From contig HG738138.1 of assembly GCA_000499405.2 (NCBI GenBank), positions 19,569,753 to 19,633,752 on the forward strand: a stretch of 64,000 nucleotides of DNA, given 5' to 3'. This document shows positions 27,701 to 39,695 of this stretch, piece by piece. The DNA is from Onchocerca volvulus (taxonomy: Eukaryota > Nematoda > Chromadorea > Rhabditida > Onchocercidae). The translations under genes were made by a program, and so were the position numbers. Under the pieces are notes generated by a model, which ran no database searches, was not told the DNA's origin, and saw only the letters and a program-made list of their open reading frames with translations. The number at the start of each line of letters is the position of its first letter. Within the stretch, counting starts at the first letter, position 1.

Positions 27701-30700
27701 CGGACTTTTCTAGCATATCTTCATTATTTCGAACTAGACAGAAAAAGTTTCAAGTATTCTCAAAATTTGTGTTTTGCTAATTAAAAAAAGTGTTTTTTAC
27801 AGATTTCCGATGGTAACGGAGCTGAGGATTTAGCAATCGAACAAATGCATAAAGAGAAATTGGCACTTGAGGATATGGTAAATGAATTAAATGAAGCTCT
27901 GAAATCTTTAAACATCTATTATGAAAATGCAATATCTAAGCATGAAGAAAGTTGGATAGAGAAGATAGAAGCTGAAGAGAAGAAAATGAAGAAACTAGAA
28001 AATGAATTGAGTAAGCTGCACTCGAACTATATTTCTGCTGAAGAAGGAAATAGAAAGAAGGTTTATAATTTTTATATTGCACTTTTCTTTTATTTCTTGC
28101 TTGCCTGTACTGTTCCCTTATCTTTTGCTTGTGATTCAAAAAATCTATTCTCTGAAACAAATACAGTTGGACAGCATTTCAAAAAATATCATTTCCCACC
28201 AAGGACATTCTACGTCATTATTACCATACTTTATTTTAATTTTAGTCGAAACTACTTTTTTTCTTTAAATTGAAATAGAACAATACCATAGAGAAACAGC
28301 AACAGAATTAAAAGCACTTTTGGATGCATAAAATAGTGGCCGTCGGATTTCTGAAGCAGTATTTGTCCATATAATTTAGTGGCACATCTGCAAAATATTT
28401 TCCCATCTCTAATTATCATCTCATGAAAAATGAATTCTTCTAGTTAGCGGCAATGCTGGAAGAAAAAATGAAGATATCTGATGAAATGAATAAAATAATC
28501 GAAACAGAACATATCAAATTAAAGTCAGCCGTTGAAAGATGTACATTAATGGAGGAAAAGGCGCGGCAATTGGTTCGCTATTTAATCTATTAAATATGGA
28601 TACAAATTTTGAATCATTATTTCTAATTAGGGGATTCTTTATAGTCATGAATTATTACGTGTTATATTTCTATTTATTTAATATACCTAATAACATGAGA
28701 ATTGCTAATAAATAAATAAATATTGGATATAAACTGAAACTATATTCTTTCCATAATTTATTTCCAAAAAATATTTGACATTATGCAAATTGCTCGTAAT
28801 ATGTCATTGCCAGCAGCATGTGAATTATTGAAATTTCGCAACCTTACTAATGTTTAATAATATTCATAGGATAATGAACTGCATGAAAAAGAAACTGTAG
28901 CCAACAGACATAATGAAGAATATGCAAAATTGAAAGAAACTGTAAAGAACATACAGTCAGAACTGAAGCAAGTAAAAATAACAAAAAAACAGGTTCTGTT
29001 TTGACTATTCCATTTTCTTTTGCATCTTTCGAGACTATTTTTAGATTGTTTTTACAAGTTTTGAAACATGGTCATTGTTTACTCTTTGTGTAGAGTCAAC
29101 GCTGAGAAATATTTGTTTCTGGACTTCTATTTTTCTGAAGTATTTTCCTGAGGTTTTTGGAAAGATAAGTTACAAAGTTATAGTGGAATAAAGTTTGAAG
29201 CATGCTTGTGTCGTCCATTTCCAATTAGCTCAAAGGCAGTAATATACTGTAAACAAAAATGCTCCAGTTGGGAAAGCTCCACATTCAAATCCTTTCGCTG
29301 ATGGTAACGAGAGGATTGTGAGTATAGAATTATGAAAGAAGATGTGCTCTACGTTGTTTCAGTTAGAATGCGACTTAGCGGAGAAAGAGAAAATCTCGAA
29401 GGAAGATGTTTGCCAGTTGCAGAAAACACTTTCGATATATGAACAAGAAAAAAGTATGTTAAAGGAACAACTTGAAAACGTTTTGCAGCGGTTTTCTGTG
29501 TTGGTATGTTATGTCTTCAGTCGATATCAGAACATTTATGATTTTCGTTGTTCGGTTAATATGAACGATTTCCAATAATTTTCACAAATATTGCCAGCGA
29601 TTATCTTTTTTTAATTTTACTTTATCTTTTCTTGTATCCCAAATATTCTGAGTGTTTTACAGAGTGAAGAATGCTCGGGATACAAAAAGAGTGAAGTTGA
29701 GTTAGTGGAGAATATAAACCAAAAGGAACTGTTAATAAAGGTAAGGATATCAAAGTATGAAAAAAATTTTTTTTTTCGATGATTTTGGATTAACAATTGC
29801 AGATATATTCATTATATGAGATAATTTCTATAGAAGCACTAGTTGCTTGAATGGAATTTTGAGTTTTCTGTTCTTCCTAATAAATTGCAAAGGCTAGAAT
29901 ATTCAGTGTAAAAAATAAAATGCTAAGCTGGTCGAAAGACTAATTAATTTTAAAAATACATGCTTTTGTTTGTAATTCTGAATCAAGAATAAACTTAATA
30001 CGACCATTGAGAATGCATAATTTCTTTAATTTCTAAGAAATAGTGCACATGAAGTACAAGTTTCAAGTTTTATAGCAATTGGAAGAAAAGATCGACAGTT
30101 TAATGGCAAAATTGGAATACGAAAAACAATGTCATGATGAGTCTATAAAAGATGAGCAATGTAAACTGAACCAGATGCAACAGGAAAATGCAGCAGTGCT
30201 GACTGCAAAAGAAAAAGTTGAATTTTAATTTTTTATAATGCAGGTTGTGAAATTCCATTAAATTATCAGAAATTTCTTGAGTTTTATTGTTAAGCAAGTA
30301 ATAGCTAAGTTATTGTTTTTAGAAACATCAGACGCGGATAAAAAATATGTTTTGAAATAAAATTAGAAAAGGATAAAGGAACAGTAATAATCTAATAAGA
30401 ACTTGGTCGAGAATCAAAGAGAAACTCCAAATTATTAGGAGCTGAAAAAGGCTTTTTGAAATTCGAAATTAACAAAATAGATATAAGTTGATGCTTACAA
30501 TGTAGAAGTGCTTCTGGGATATTTACTTACGCAAGTTCTCTTCCAGGAAATAGTGACCCAATTGAAAACGATTTCTGGATTGAACGAGAAACTTTGTGCG
30601 AAAGAGAAACAGTTATCTGACGTGTTGCAGGAAATGGTGAAAATGTTGTTCTTAATAGTTATTTCTAATCATAGTTTCGTCGTCAAAAGTGGGGTTACAA

Positions 30701-32297
30701 AAATAAATGCTTTTGCAACATATATGCATTTGAACATGTGACGATATGATGCATGATTCGTATTTCTTGTTCATACATGACAGCTTGCAGTGAAGTCTTA
30801 TTTCACTGATTAAACTAATTCATCGGCTAGCAGTGATTCCTGTAGATGTTAAAGCTATGGATAAAAATTCATAAATGAGTTGGCATTGCGGATAAACATA
30901 GTTAATTTTGCAGGAAAAAGTGCACATTGAATTGCACTCAAAAGAAGAAGAAAGACATGTTCTGGAAAATAAGGCATTAAAATTGAACAAGCAGAATTCA
31001 GAGGTATTTGGAACCGAAATTTTCATTTCGACATATTCTGAATTCTCGAATTTCATTTGTATTTATATTTCAGTTGCGGAAAGAAATGGATAATCTTGAA
31101 AAGCGCATTATACAGTTGAAAAATGATTTCGAGAAAGAGACTAACTCTCTGAAGAACAGCTTGGTTTGTATTTTTAGATTTTAATTCGACTGCACCGCAT
31201 AGTTCTTCTTTTTTTTTTTTTTTTTTTTTTTTTTCTGCAAAGATTGCTTGCAGGAAAAATGTGAGAAGGATAAAGAAGAAAGTTTGTCGAAACTTCATGT
31301 ACAGTTGGAAACAGAAAAAAATAGGCTGAAGGAAGCTTCAAAATATAATGAGGAAAAAAATGAAAATTTAAAGCAAATGAAGGAAGATTTAAATGAATTA
31401 AGGATTGTTCAAAGAGGTAGATTTTTCTGTTCTCTATGCAAATATTATTACTTGATCACAAAAAAATGCTTAAAATATTCTCTTTATTTATTATATCTTG
31501 CTTATAAAACTGATTTGTTTTTATTACGTATTTTCTGCAGATCTGGAGAAAAAAAAAGCAGAGTGGTTGCAGGAAAAACGAGCATTGCAAGAAAGGTTGG
31601 TATGATATCATTCTATCTTTGCTCAGCGAAATTTGGGTGGACCAAAATTTTTGAGCTGAAAAATATTTACAATTTACTCAGTTTTCAGGTGTTTAACGGC
31701 AGAAAGCGATCTTGAATTTGAACGCGAACGAGCTATTGTAAACAAGAGAAATTTCGACGATGTTCAGACTGCTATCCGTGAACTTGGACAAGTGAATCAA
31801 AATTTACAGGTTAAACTCTTGGAGTTCTGTAGTTTTATTCTGGTGCTTTTTCGATTCCTTTCATAAATAAAAAATTTAGGGATTACATCTTCTAGTCCCA
31901 AGGATCGTAGCAATTTCAGACACAATTTTCAACACCCTAAAACTCTCATTTAATTCTTTGCATTTTACCATGAAATTTCAAATTAAATAACTGGCGCGGA
32001 ATGGGCTTGTTTTGCTGATACCAGACTGAACATTTTGATATTTTGGATTATTTCATATTATTAATATTTTAGATGGATTTTGCGAAGCAGATATCACGTA
32101 AATGGTTGGAAGATTCGGAGGCCATAAATTGTCATGCATGTGACAAACCATTTACTCTTACAAATCGCAAACATCATTGTAGACAATGCGGACAAATATT
32201 TTGCGCCTCATGTTCATCATTTACAGCTAAAATTGCATCATCAAAAAATCCGGTTCGTGTTTGTAATGCATGTCATGAAGAAATTATGCACCGGTAA
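24772..32297 (+). CDS. eea-1: EEA1-like early endosome tether (C2H2, coiled coil, FYVE)
   Basis: About 25 small exons span 7.5 kb and encode roughly 1,000 residues. Exon 1 is 24772-24831 (MLRKLKQQVTQAVNSVNPSE); the ATG is one base after a TTTCAG acceptor. Exon 2 (25089-25217) gives the EEA1 N-terminal C2H2 finger (EGFLCPVCMHSFSS...HFQVH), which in EEA1 binds Rab5. Most other exons encode an unbroken Glu/Lys/Leu coiled coil, starting with ELRSQLQDEKRYSMELKKEL, close to vertebrate EEA1. The last exon (32074-32297) is a complete FYVE finger with WLED, RKHHCRQCG and PVRVCNAC, the three PI3P-binding motifs, and all cysteine pairs. By family knowledge it tethers early endosomes by binding Rab5 and PI3P. 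It is shorter than human EEA1 (1,411). Exon ends inside the coiled coil are approximate. Confidence 0.93.
24976..25032. repeat. Hairpin in eea-1 intron 1
   Basis: AGTGAATGATTTGTC at 24976-24990 is perfectly matched by the inverted copy at 25018-25032. Pairing continues inwards (TCTT with AAGA) across a 2-nt mismatch, giving two 21-nt arms around a 15-nt loop. The size and loop resemble an animal microRNA precursor, but expression cannot be judged from sequence. Confidence 0.85.
31209..31234. repeat. Poly-T tract in eea-1 intron
   Basis: A run of about 26 T inside the polypyrimidine region upstream of the acceptor near 31253. Its length is probably unstable. Confidence 0.85.
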
Positions 32298-32893
32298 TCT
32301 CGAATTTTCGGATTTCCTCTATACTGTTAAAAACGATTGAACGATGCTTGCTTTTTTGTAAATAGACAAAATATTAACTATCATCTTGCTCACAGTCTCA
32401 GCAATTTAGGAAATTTTAATAGTTCTTATTTGTAGACGAGTTGCACTGTCCATAGTTTCAAAAATAACCAGGATTCATTTTATTTTGCAAAATTTGAATT
32501 TTTTAGTTTTTTTTTTCGAAGTTGATCAGCAAGTTCCTGATTTTGATTAATTGAAATATTTAACTAAAAAGTATTTGGCAATTTAATAGATCTTTTTTTT
32601 TCGGTATCAATTTTTCATGATTGCGAGCATTGGAATTTCTATTTATTTATGCTTTTTAAACTTTTAGTTATTACTGTCTGTGGGACTGTTTTTGGATAAA
32701 CTTTCTGCGAATGAAAGTTTATACTCTTCACTTTTTCAGTTGATCTATGCTGTGATATTAAATTAGATTGTCATCCTGTTTCATGACATTGCTATGGTAG
32801 TTATTTATTTTTGAGTAAACAATACTATCATTTTAAATGCCTTTTCTAAATTTTTAGATATCAACATATCGTTTAGATATCAACATTTCACTG

Positions 32894-32950
<57 letters not shown>

Positions 32951-34489
32951 CATTTTCACATTACTGCGGTGATAGATCTTTGAACAGTTAAAAAAATTAT
33001 TTTGTTTTGATCAAATTATATTCTCGGATGCATAGCTATGGATATTGTTTTTTTTTTTTTTTTTTTTTGGCACCTATATATACAATTCATTTAAAAAATA
33101 TGTAACTGATAAATAAAGTAGCTCACTGAATTACCACCTTAATTTTGTTTTTTCGTTTTTATCTAGCACATGCATGGAGTTGACTGTAAAAGAAAAGTTC
33201 GAGTCTTCACAAGATTTTAGATTATCACTTATCATAGTTAGGACACTTGATCCTGACTTTATATTCAGTACTTCAGCGCACATATTCCATTTCTGATAGA
33301 GCTGGCAAAACAAAGTTTCGTTTGCAATCAGTTGATGAATGTTCAAGATCGGGGATGAGAAGAGAAATGTAACTTTGGAAAAGGTAACTAGAATGAAAGG
33401 ATTACCGAAAAGGTATGTTGTGGGAATTAGGAGAAATTGTAGCAGGGATTGAGAGCATATCAATGATAACCTCAGCTTTCAGCATTTAATTTGTGTAATA
33501 TTTGGATATCTCTATATATGAACACATGTATGAGTTATATAAATGGATAAATGTACCTTCATTTATTTAAATTCGAGTTCTCCACTTCGCTTATGGAATA
33601 ATGTGATTTAATTCGTCGGAGTTGCATTCTTGTTCAATTTTGTCATTTGAAATGATTGATTTTGTTGTGATAAGGTATAGTGAGGAGAGTTCTGAACTTT
33701 TGAGATTGAAACTGCAATTCACAGGAAAAGTACATTTTATAATAACAAGAAAAATTTTTTTGTGAGGACTGCCTCGACTTTAATAAATGGTTTCTTTCGA
33801 TTGGTATAAGTGCGAGCTGAACAGTACTGGCCATCGATATTTGTAAGAAAATTCGGAATTTGTAGGAAGATTGTTTAAATAATTGTTTAATAAGAAATTA
33901 CAAATTTATTCATTACATATCTTTATTTAAAATTTAAAAAATTTATTCATTACACATCTTTTTTTCCTACATTGTTGTTCAAATTTCTACATAGTAAATC
34001 ACAATTTTGAACAAAGAATTGTTGATTCATGGCTCACTATTGGCTCACCACGAAGTATTAACTATCTTCTGTTACTGAGAATGTTTTTCACAATTAACTG
34101 ATTGCTACATTTGGGATTTACTTATTATATACTTATTTGTTATATTTTCACTCTTATTTAATATTTGGCTTCTTTTGTCCTACTGCACTCATCTTATATG
34201 CTTCCAATGACCTTTACTGTTTACTTTATGCACTGTTAAGTCTTTTGTACTTACAAACAGATAAACTATTTGGAATGTCGAAGTATTTCCAAAAAGTAAA
34301 GTTCGTAGAAGTCATTGTCATCAAATAATGCTATGAAAACAATTGTAATACAAACAACAGAATATATAAAACGAAATAGTTTAAAAGATGATGCTATGAG
34401 GCTTAGGCTTAGAATCTTTCAAAGAAACTTGAAGTGCAATCAGTTTTTTCATTCCAGTATTATTTTTAGTTGTACAATTCATAGCAATA
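32298..34489. other. Gap downstream of eea-1
   Basis: AT-rich, with an (AT)n microsatellite at about 32895-32950 and a poly-T run near 33049-33068. A minus-strand open frame of 110 codons at 33131-33463 has a hydrophobic start and fair codon use, but no family I recognise and no clear splice partners, so I leave it unsupported. Confidence 0.45.
32895..32950. repeat. (AT)n microsatellite
   Basis: About 50 bases of alternating T and A just before TAATATATCATTTTC. Probably length-variable. Confidence 0.95.
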
Positions 34490-34880
34490 ATTTTGTGACT
34501 TTGACATGTGAATTCCCGAGAAATTTTCGTATAATACCAAAGACAAGTCCAACTTATTGCGTTGTTAACGGCATGTGGAAGCAAATCGGTGAAACGTTCG
34601 TTTTTTTTTTTTTAGAATTATTCCAAAATTTTTAATTACTGCTTTTATACTTTACTACAATGAATGCTTTGTTAAGGTTTTATGATAGTTAAATTACTTT
34701 AAATCTATCGCAATCATTACGAAGTTTATGTTAAATTCATCCTCAATAAGTCATTTCAAGGTGGATCGAAGATAGAATTTTATTAAAAAATGTAATGAAC
34801 GGGCTGCAATAACCATTAAAGCTTGTACCGCCGATGGTTTCACAATCGATCTCAATTCAAAACTTACACGTAATGGTAAG
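34490..34880 (+). pseudogene. Fn1-like (MIG-18-type) domain fragment with a frameshift
   Basis: Two apparent exons, up to 34595 and 34761-34880, join as CVVNGMWKQIGET, then WIEDR, then KKCNERAAITIKACTADGF, then TIDLNSKLTRNG. The pattern C-x2-NG-x4-IGE-x-W, KKC, ACT-x2-G-x-I-x-LNS resembles the nematode 'abnormal cell migration 18-like fibronectin type I' domain of secreted proteins. WIEDR and KKCNER lie in different frames, and the KKC frame has a TAG just upstream at the WIEDR codons. The break falls at ATTTTATTAAAAAATG, so this is either a decayed gene or a homopolymer error. No convincing signal peptide or further exons were found. The family call rests on pattern memory. Confidence 0.45.
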
Positions 34881-37800
34881 GTGAGTTCCTTGACAACACT
34901 TTCCCTGACATATGTATCAATCATTAGTTCCTTACACATTTTTAATTTTTCCGTTTACCTCCATTTCATCAGTTTTGCTTCCTTTTCGCCGTTTTGAATT
35001 ACTTTATCTTTCAAATATTTAAATGTCTTAAAAATAAACCGGCCTGAAATACTGAAATCTACAAATATTTGGTGGATTTTTATATCATTCTTCATCAAAA
35101 TTACTTGAGACAGTATAAATGTTCTGAAATTTTAGAAAATTTTTAAATTTCTGCTAAGTTATTTTAAAATCGTTCTATTAGTAAATGATAATTTCGTGAA
35201 AAAAAAAAAAAGTTAAAAATAATATTCATATTTGTAACCGATATTTTATCACCTACCGAATTCAACTGTTTGATAAATAACGCACGTGGTCCAAAATATA
35301 AAAATTGCTTAGTGGAAAACTTAAATTCCAATCAGTAATTATTACTGAAATAATTTTATATTTCTGGAATAACTATTTTCAAATTGATGATATGGCGGCA
35401 TTTAATCATGTAAGAAAATGGGCAGAAAAGATTTGGAAATCAATAAGACAGAGAAAGGCTAATAATGATTTCAGTCTCGGGCACAAAATTCTAATAGTTC
35501 CTAATCTTGCATTTGCTTGCATTTGCGGTGTAAGATTGTCCCATTTTGTCATTGTAAAAATTCCATTTGCAGATGTATACTTGCACTCGAAGCAATGATG
35601 GGAATGTTTTATTCAAAATTATTCCTACATCCACTCATCCCTGATTCAACCTAAAGCTAGTTTTTCATTATTTATTTGAATTTTCTTATTGAATAAAGGA
35701 TATTGCAAAAAAAAAAAAAAAAATGATAAATTTTTTCAGTGGGAAGCAAACTTCTCTTCCAATCGGCGCAATATTTAATTAAGAAGTTTAAAAAGCATAT
35801 CAATGGGAATTTGCACATTTGGATGTAAGTAACTGAAAAGGATATATATTTTACCTGAAGAGGATATACATATTCCATCTGTGTTACATCGAAATAAGTT
35901 AAGCACAATATAAGCTCCTTATGCTTGAAGTCTTCGGGAACAATTCTGAATCCATTATTTATCGGAATGATAGATGAAATAAGACGAAGAAGAAGCCAGC
36001 GACTTCTTGTTCAACTTGGTTAAAATATCTAAGAATTTTGAAGATGAACTGCATCCAAATCAAAAAATCAATCAATTTTGTAGTAATCTGCAATAATGAA
36101 CTGTATTAATCACTTTGCTATTGAGTAGTAAATTGTAAAATTTTCAGATTAAACAGATTGTTTTGTTTGGAAATAGGAAAATAAGCGGAATCAGGTAAAT
36201 GAATATAAAGCGACAATCATTATAACGAACAATAGATGTAATTATGATATTTCAAAAATTTTTCGACTTCTTTACTGTTTATTGAAATTAGAATAGGAAT
36301 GATTTGATGGATTTCTTCAAATAATATTTTACTAAAACTACACAAAATTTTTATATTGCTGAACTTACTTGTATTTCCTTAATTTGTTAGAGTTAAATTT
36401 ACATGCCATTAAAAATCTAAAATGCAACAATATTTGAAGATTTTTACTCAGTCAAAAAGGAATTTTTCAAATTGATAAGAAATTTTATGTGATTTGACTA
36501 TTAGTATGATCATCGGTGGCATCAAAAAAATTAGTTCAACTAGCATATATATTATAAAAATGGTATCTTTTAATCTATGATGCAATATTTGAAAATGAAC
36601 GCGAAATAACTTGAATAGAATCAAGAACATATGTGCATTTATTTTATTAAATCTAATTATTTTCTGCCTCATTTTTTTGTTCAAATTAACTTCAAATTTC
36701 GAAATGAATGAACTATTCGCATAATTAATGAAACTGAAGAATATTATAGTGAAATCATTCGTATCATAATCAGTTGATAATTTTCATTTCATCCAAAAAA
36801 TAATCGTAAATTGGCAAGAAAAATCAAATATCATTGTCGTCGAATGAGATAATCGATAAATATAATACATTCTCAGGATAAAATTCTTGTCGATGAATTT
36901 AAGCAGTGATTTATTTATGCTTGCATAAGAAATGTCTATACTGATTTAATAATTTTAAAACAGAAATATATATATATTTTTTCATACAAATACTTAAATA
37001 TGCAGATACATGAATGGTCAGATACTTTGATTTTATCACAACTTCATTCGTCTTGATATTAGGGTCATACACTATGACCTTTCATTCTGTTCACTATATG
37101 GAGAGAACATTATTTGCAAAAAGAGAATTAAATAGACTTAAGAAAATGTACTTAATTAAAGAGTCGTGAGCAATGTAACTACCAAAATCGCTGTGAAGAA
37201 TGTATTTAGCCTTAGAATATTTTAACGTAATTACTGGAATATTATGTGACCTTATGAAACTTTGGCAGTGAACTTTTTGAACTCTCAGCATGTTATCGTG
37301 GTGTAAAGTAAGCAGGAGTTGGATTAAGCAAGTATTTGTCATGTTAAAATATGCAATGATGAATGTCCTAATTCTTAATATTATGGTATGCAAATCATTT
37401 AATAAATAGCAATTATTGAATTCGAATAGGATCGAAATATCAATTTATCATTTTCGTTTATTCGCTTAGCACTCACCAATTTCTCAATTTACATGCGACT
37501 TTTGCGATGTTAATTGGTATTTCAGATTAAAATTGGCCCGAAAAAAGGAATTGTCAAATAATATTGGTTACATCTATGACTAAAATGATTTCATGCATTG
37601 CTCGATATTATCCTTTGCAGAATTCGTGATCCAGCGTGAAGCTATCTAGAGAAATGAAATTCTTTTCTCATACAATGCTCAAAATCTTTCTGAAATTCTG
37701 AAAACTTCATATTCAGCTGTCGATATCAGTTTATTTTCCTTCTGAAACCTTTTATTTTAGTCGTTGATATCAGTCACTCCTTCTGATACAAAACAAGCAT

Positions 37801-39695
37801 TCCAAGTTGCCTTTTACAAGATTCCTTATTTCCGAGTATTTATTTTTCGCATTCCACATGCTCTGATACAAAATTGTATAACTTTTACCATTTATTCGCT
37901 TCAGAAATCACGCGAATTTAAAAAGAAAGTCTTGCAATACCCGCAATTTTTGTGAATGTAAACCTATCTGCTATTTGTTTTTATAAAGCAAGAATTTAAA
38001 TTTTCTGTGATAGCTTTTTATCTTAAAAATGTGGCGCTTTATTCATTGATAGCTATGGAAAAAAAATGCATGTCAGCATATCACAATAATGACAGTTTCT
38101 TGGAATATTCAAGTTCAAATCGGCATTAATTTTTTCTCGAAACGTTTTGGATCGGTTGTCGGATAATATCAGAAACTGAGACAATATGGATTTGCAAAAA
38201 AACAGTAGTCGCTTGAGCTGAAATGTGGTTTTAAGAAATAGAAATCTGAAATATAGTTTCTTTGGAATTTATTTTTCTTCCTTCCTATATTTCGATGAAT
38301 TATTGATTGGAATAAGAGTATTGAAAGTTGCTAGTCGTTTCGACAACACGAGAATTTCATCAATCTGTTTCTTACAGCTAAGATTTTAACTCAAATTCAC
38401 TCCATCCAACAATTTCCATCGAAATCCTTCTTTTGCTCCATTTTCCTTTTGCTTCCTTTTCTTCGTCTATCTTCTCGAAATAACAAAGCCGTCTGGAGTG
38501 ATTTGCATCCTAAATCATTGTCATCCTCCCAGTCATGAGCACCCGGAAAACTGTGCCCCCAATCGCTGAATACCTTTCATAAACTATAATTGGCCAACTT
38601 CCAACCACGCATATGTTTTATTTAGTTCACTGCAAATCCGGTATTTCATTTTTTTTTTCTCCCATTAAATCGGCTCAGACACAGTCCTGACCTCCTACCA
38701 CCAATTCACCCCAATGCAACCAAAGAAATAGCAATGTGCAATCTCCGCACCTATCCCACTTATATAACGAGACGCAACTTCCATGCATTTCCAATTGCGA
38801 ATGCAGAAAATTATTAAACTTCACAACCGGGACATATACTAATAAAGTCTTATTACATTTTAGATGATTCTTATAACCCAGCAAAGTTTTCTCTTGCGAT
38901 AAACAGTTTATTTTAAAAACATGAAAATATAATTCAGTTACAAGAACGAAGGTAGCGAAGCATGCATTGGTTTCATATTTCCAAATTTATAGAAGTCGAT
39001 AAGTCGACAACTTAACAACACAAAATATTCCCTATGATGCAACAAAGTCGATTATTGAAGAGTCTTTCCCACCATCTTGATAACTGCTCACAATGAATGT
39101 AAAACTTAAATCTTGAATATGAGAAAACAATATGTAATAATCTCAAACAAGTGAAGATGACAGCTTGCAAACTTGCTGCTACTCTACCGCTATTACAAAA
39201 ACCCCACCATTATAATGTTACTGGAAGCAAAAGGATCACAGAAATCAAAGAGTTATCGATGGGAAGTATAAACCTTATTACGAATCCAAACATCAGCAAA
39301 TTCCGATAACGTCAATCGCTATAATAAGTCAAAGCAACGTCAACCATTCATTAAAAGGAGATGTGGTCGTAGTTCGTAGTCCTGCGGCAAAGATGACTAC
39401 TCAATGTTCTGGATCCCGAAAGACTACACACCAAAGATCTGCAGGATATATCTGGAAGACGTTCAAAAAACTGCGCTGATTGTTTGTCAGCGATTTAGAA
39501 CAAAATTTGCTTATCTAAAACTCCATAAAAAAGATTTCACTAGGATTTCAAAGTAGATTTCATTAGGGTTTTTAAGTATGACAGCATGCTCAACACATGG
39601 AATAGGAATTCGAGAAAATTAATGAAGTTGGGGATAAATCTGTTAACATTGGTTTGAATACTAATTTAAACATCAATAAAAATGTATGAGAATAT
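34881..39695. other. Long gap, no supported gene
   Basis: Nearly 5 kb of AT-rich sequence. A 97-codon open frame at 35305-35598 is unrecognised. About 37685-37790 holds a diverged direct repeat (GATATCAGT plus CCTTCTGA, twice). At 39310-39540, downstream of the SR gene stop, two overlapping frames look locally coding (one has KGDVVVVRSPAAK) but neither has a start or a domain I can support. Confidence 0.4.

Noticed and set aside
28279..28331. Possible extra eea-1 exon after the acceptor near 28278
   Set aside because: The open frame ends in a stop before any GT donor, and the neighbouring exons join in phase without it.
39310..39540. Coding-like stretch with KGDVVVVRSP, resembling signal peptidase-type proteases
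   Set aside because: The match stops after about 12 residues, the catalytic regions are missing and the competing frame is equally open.
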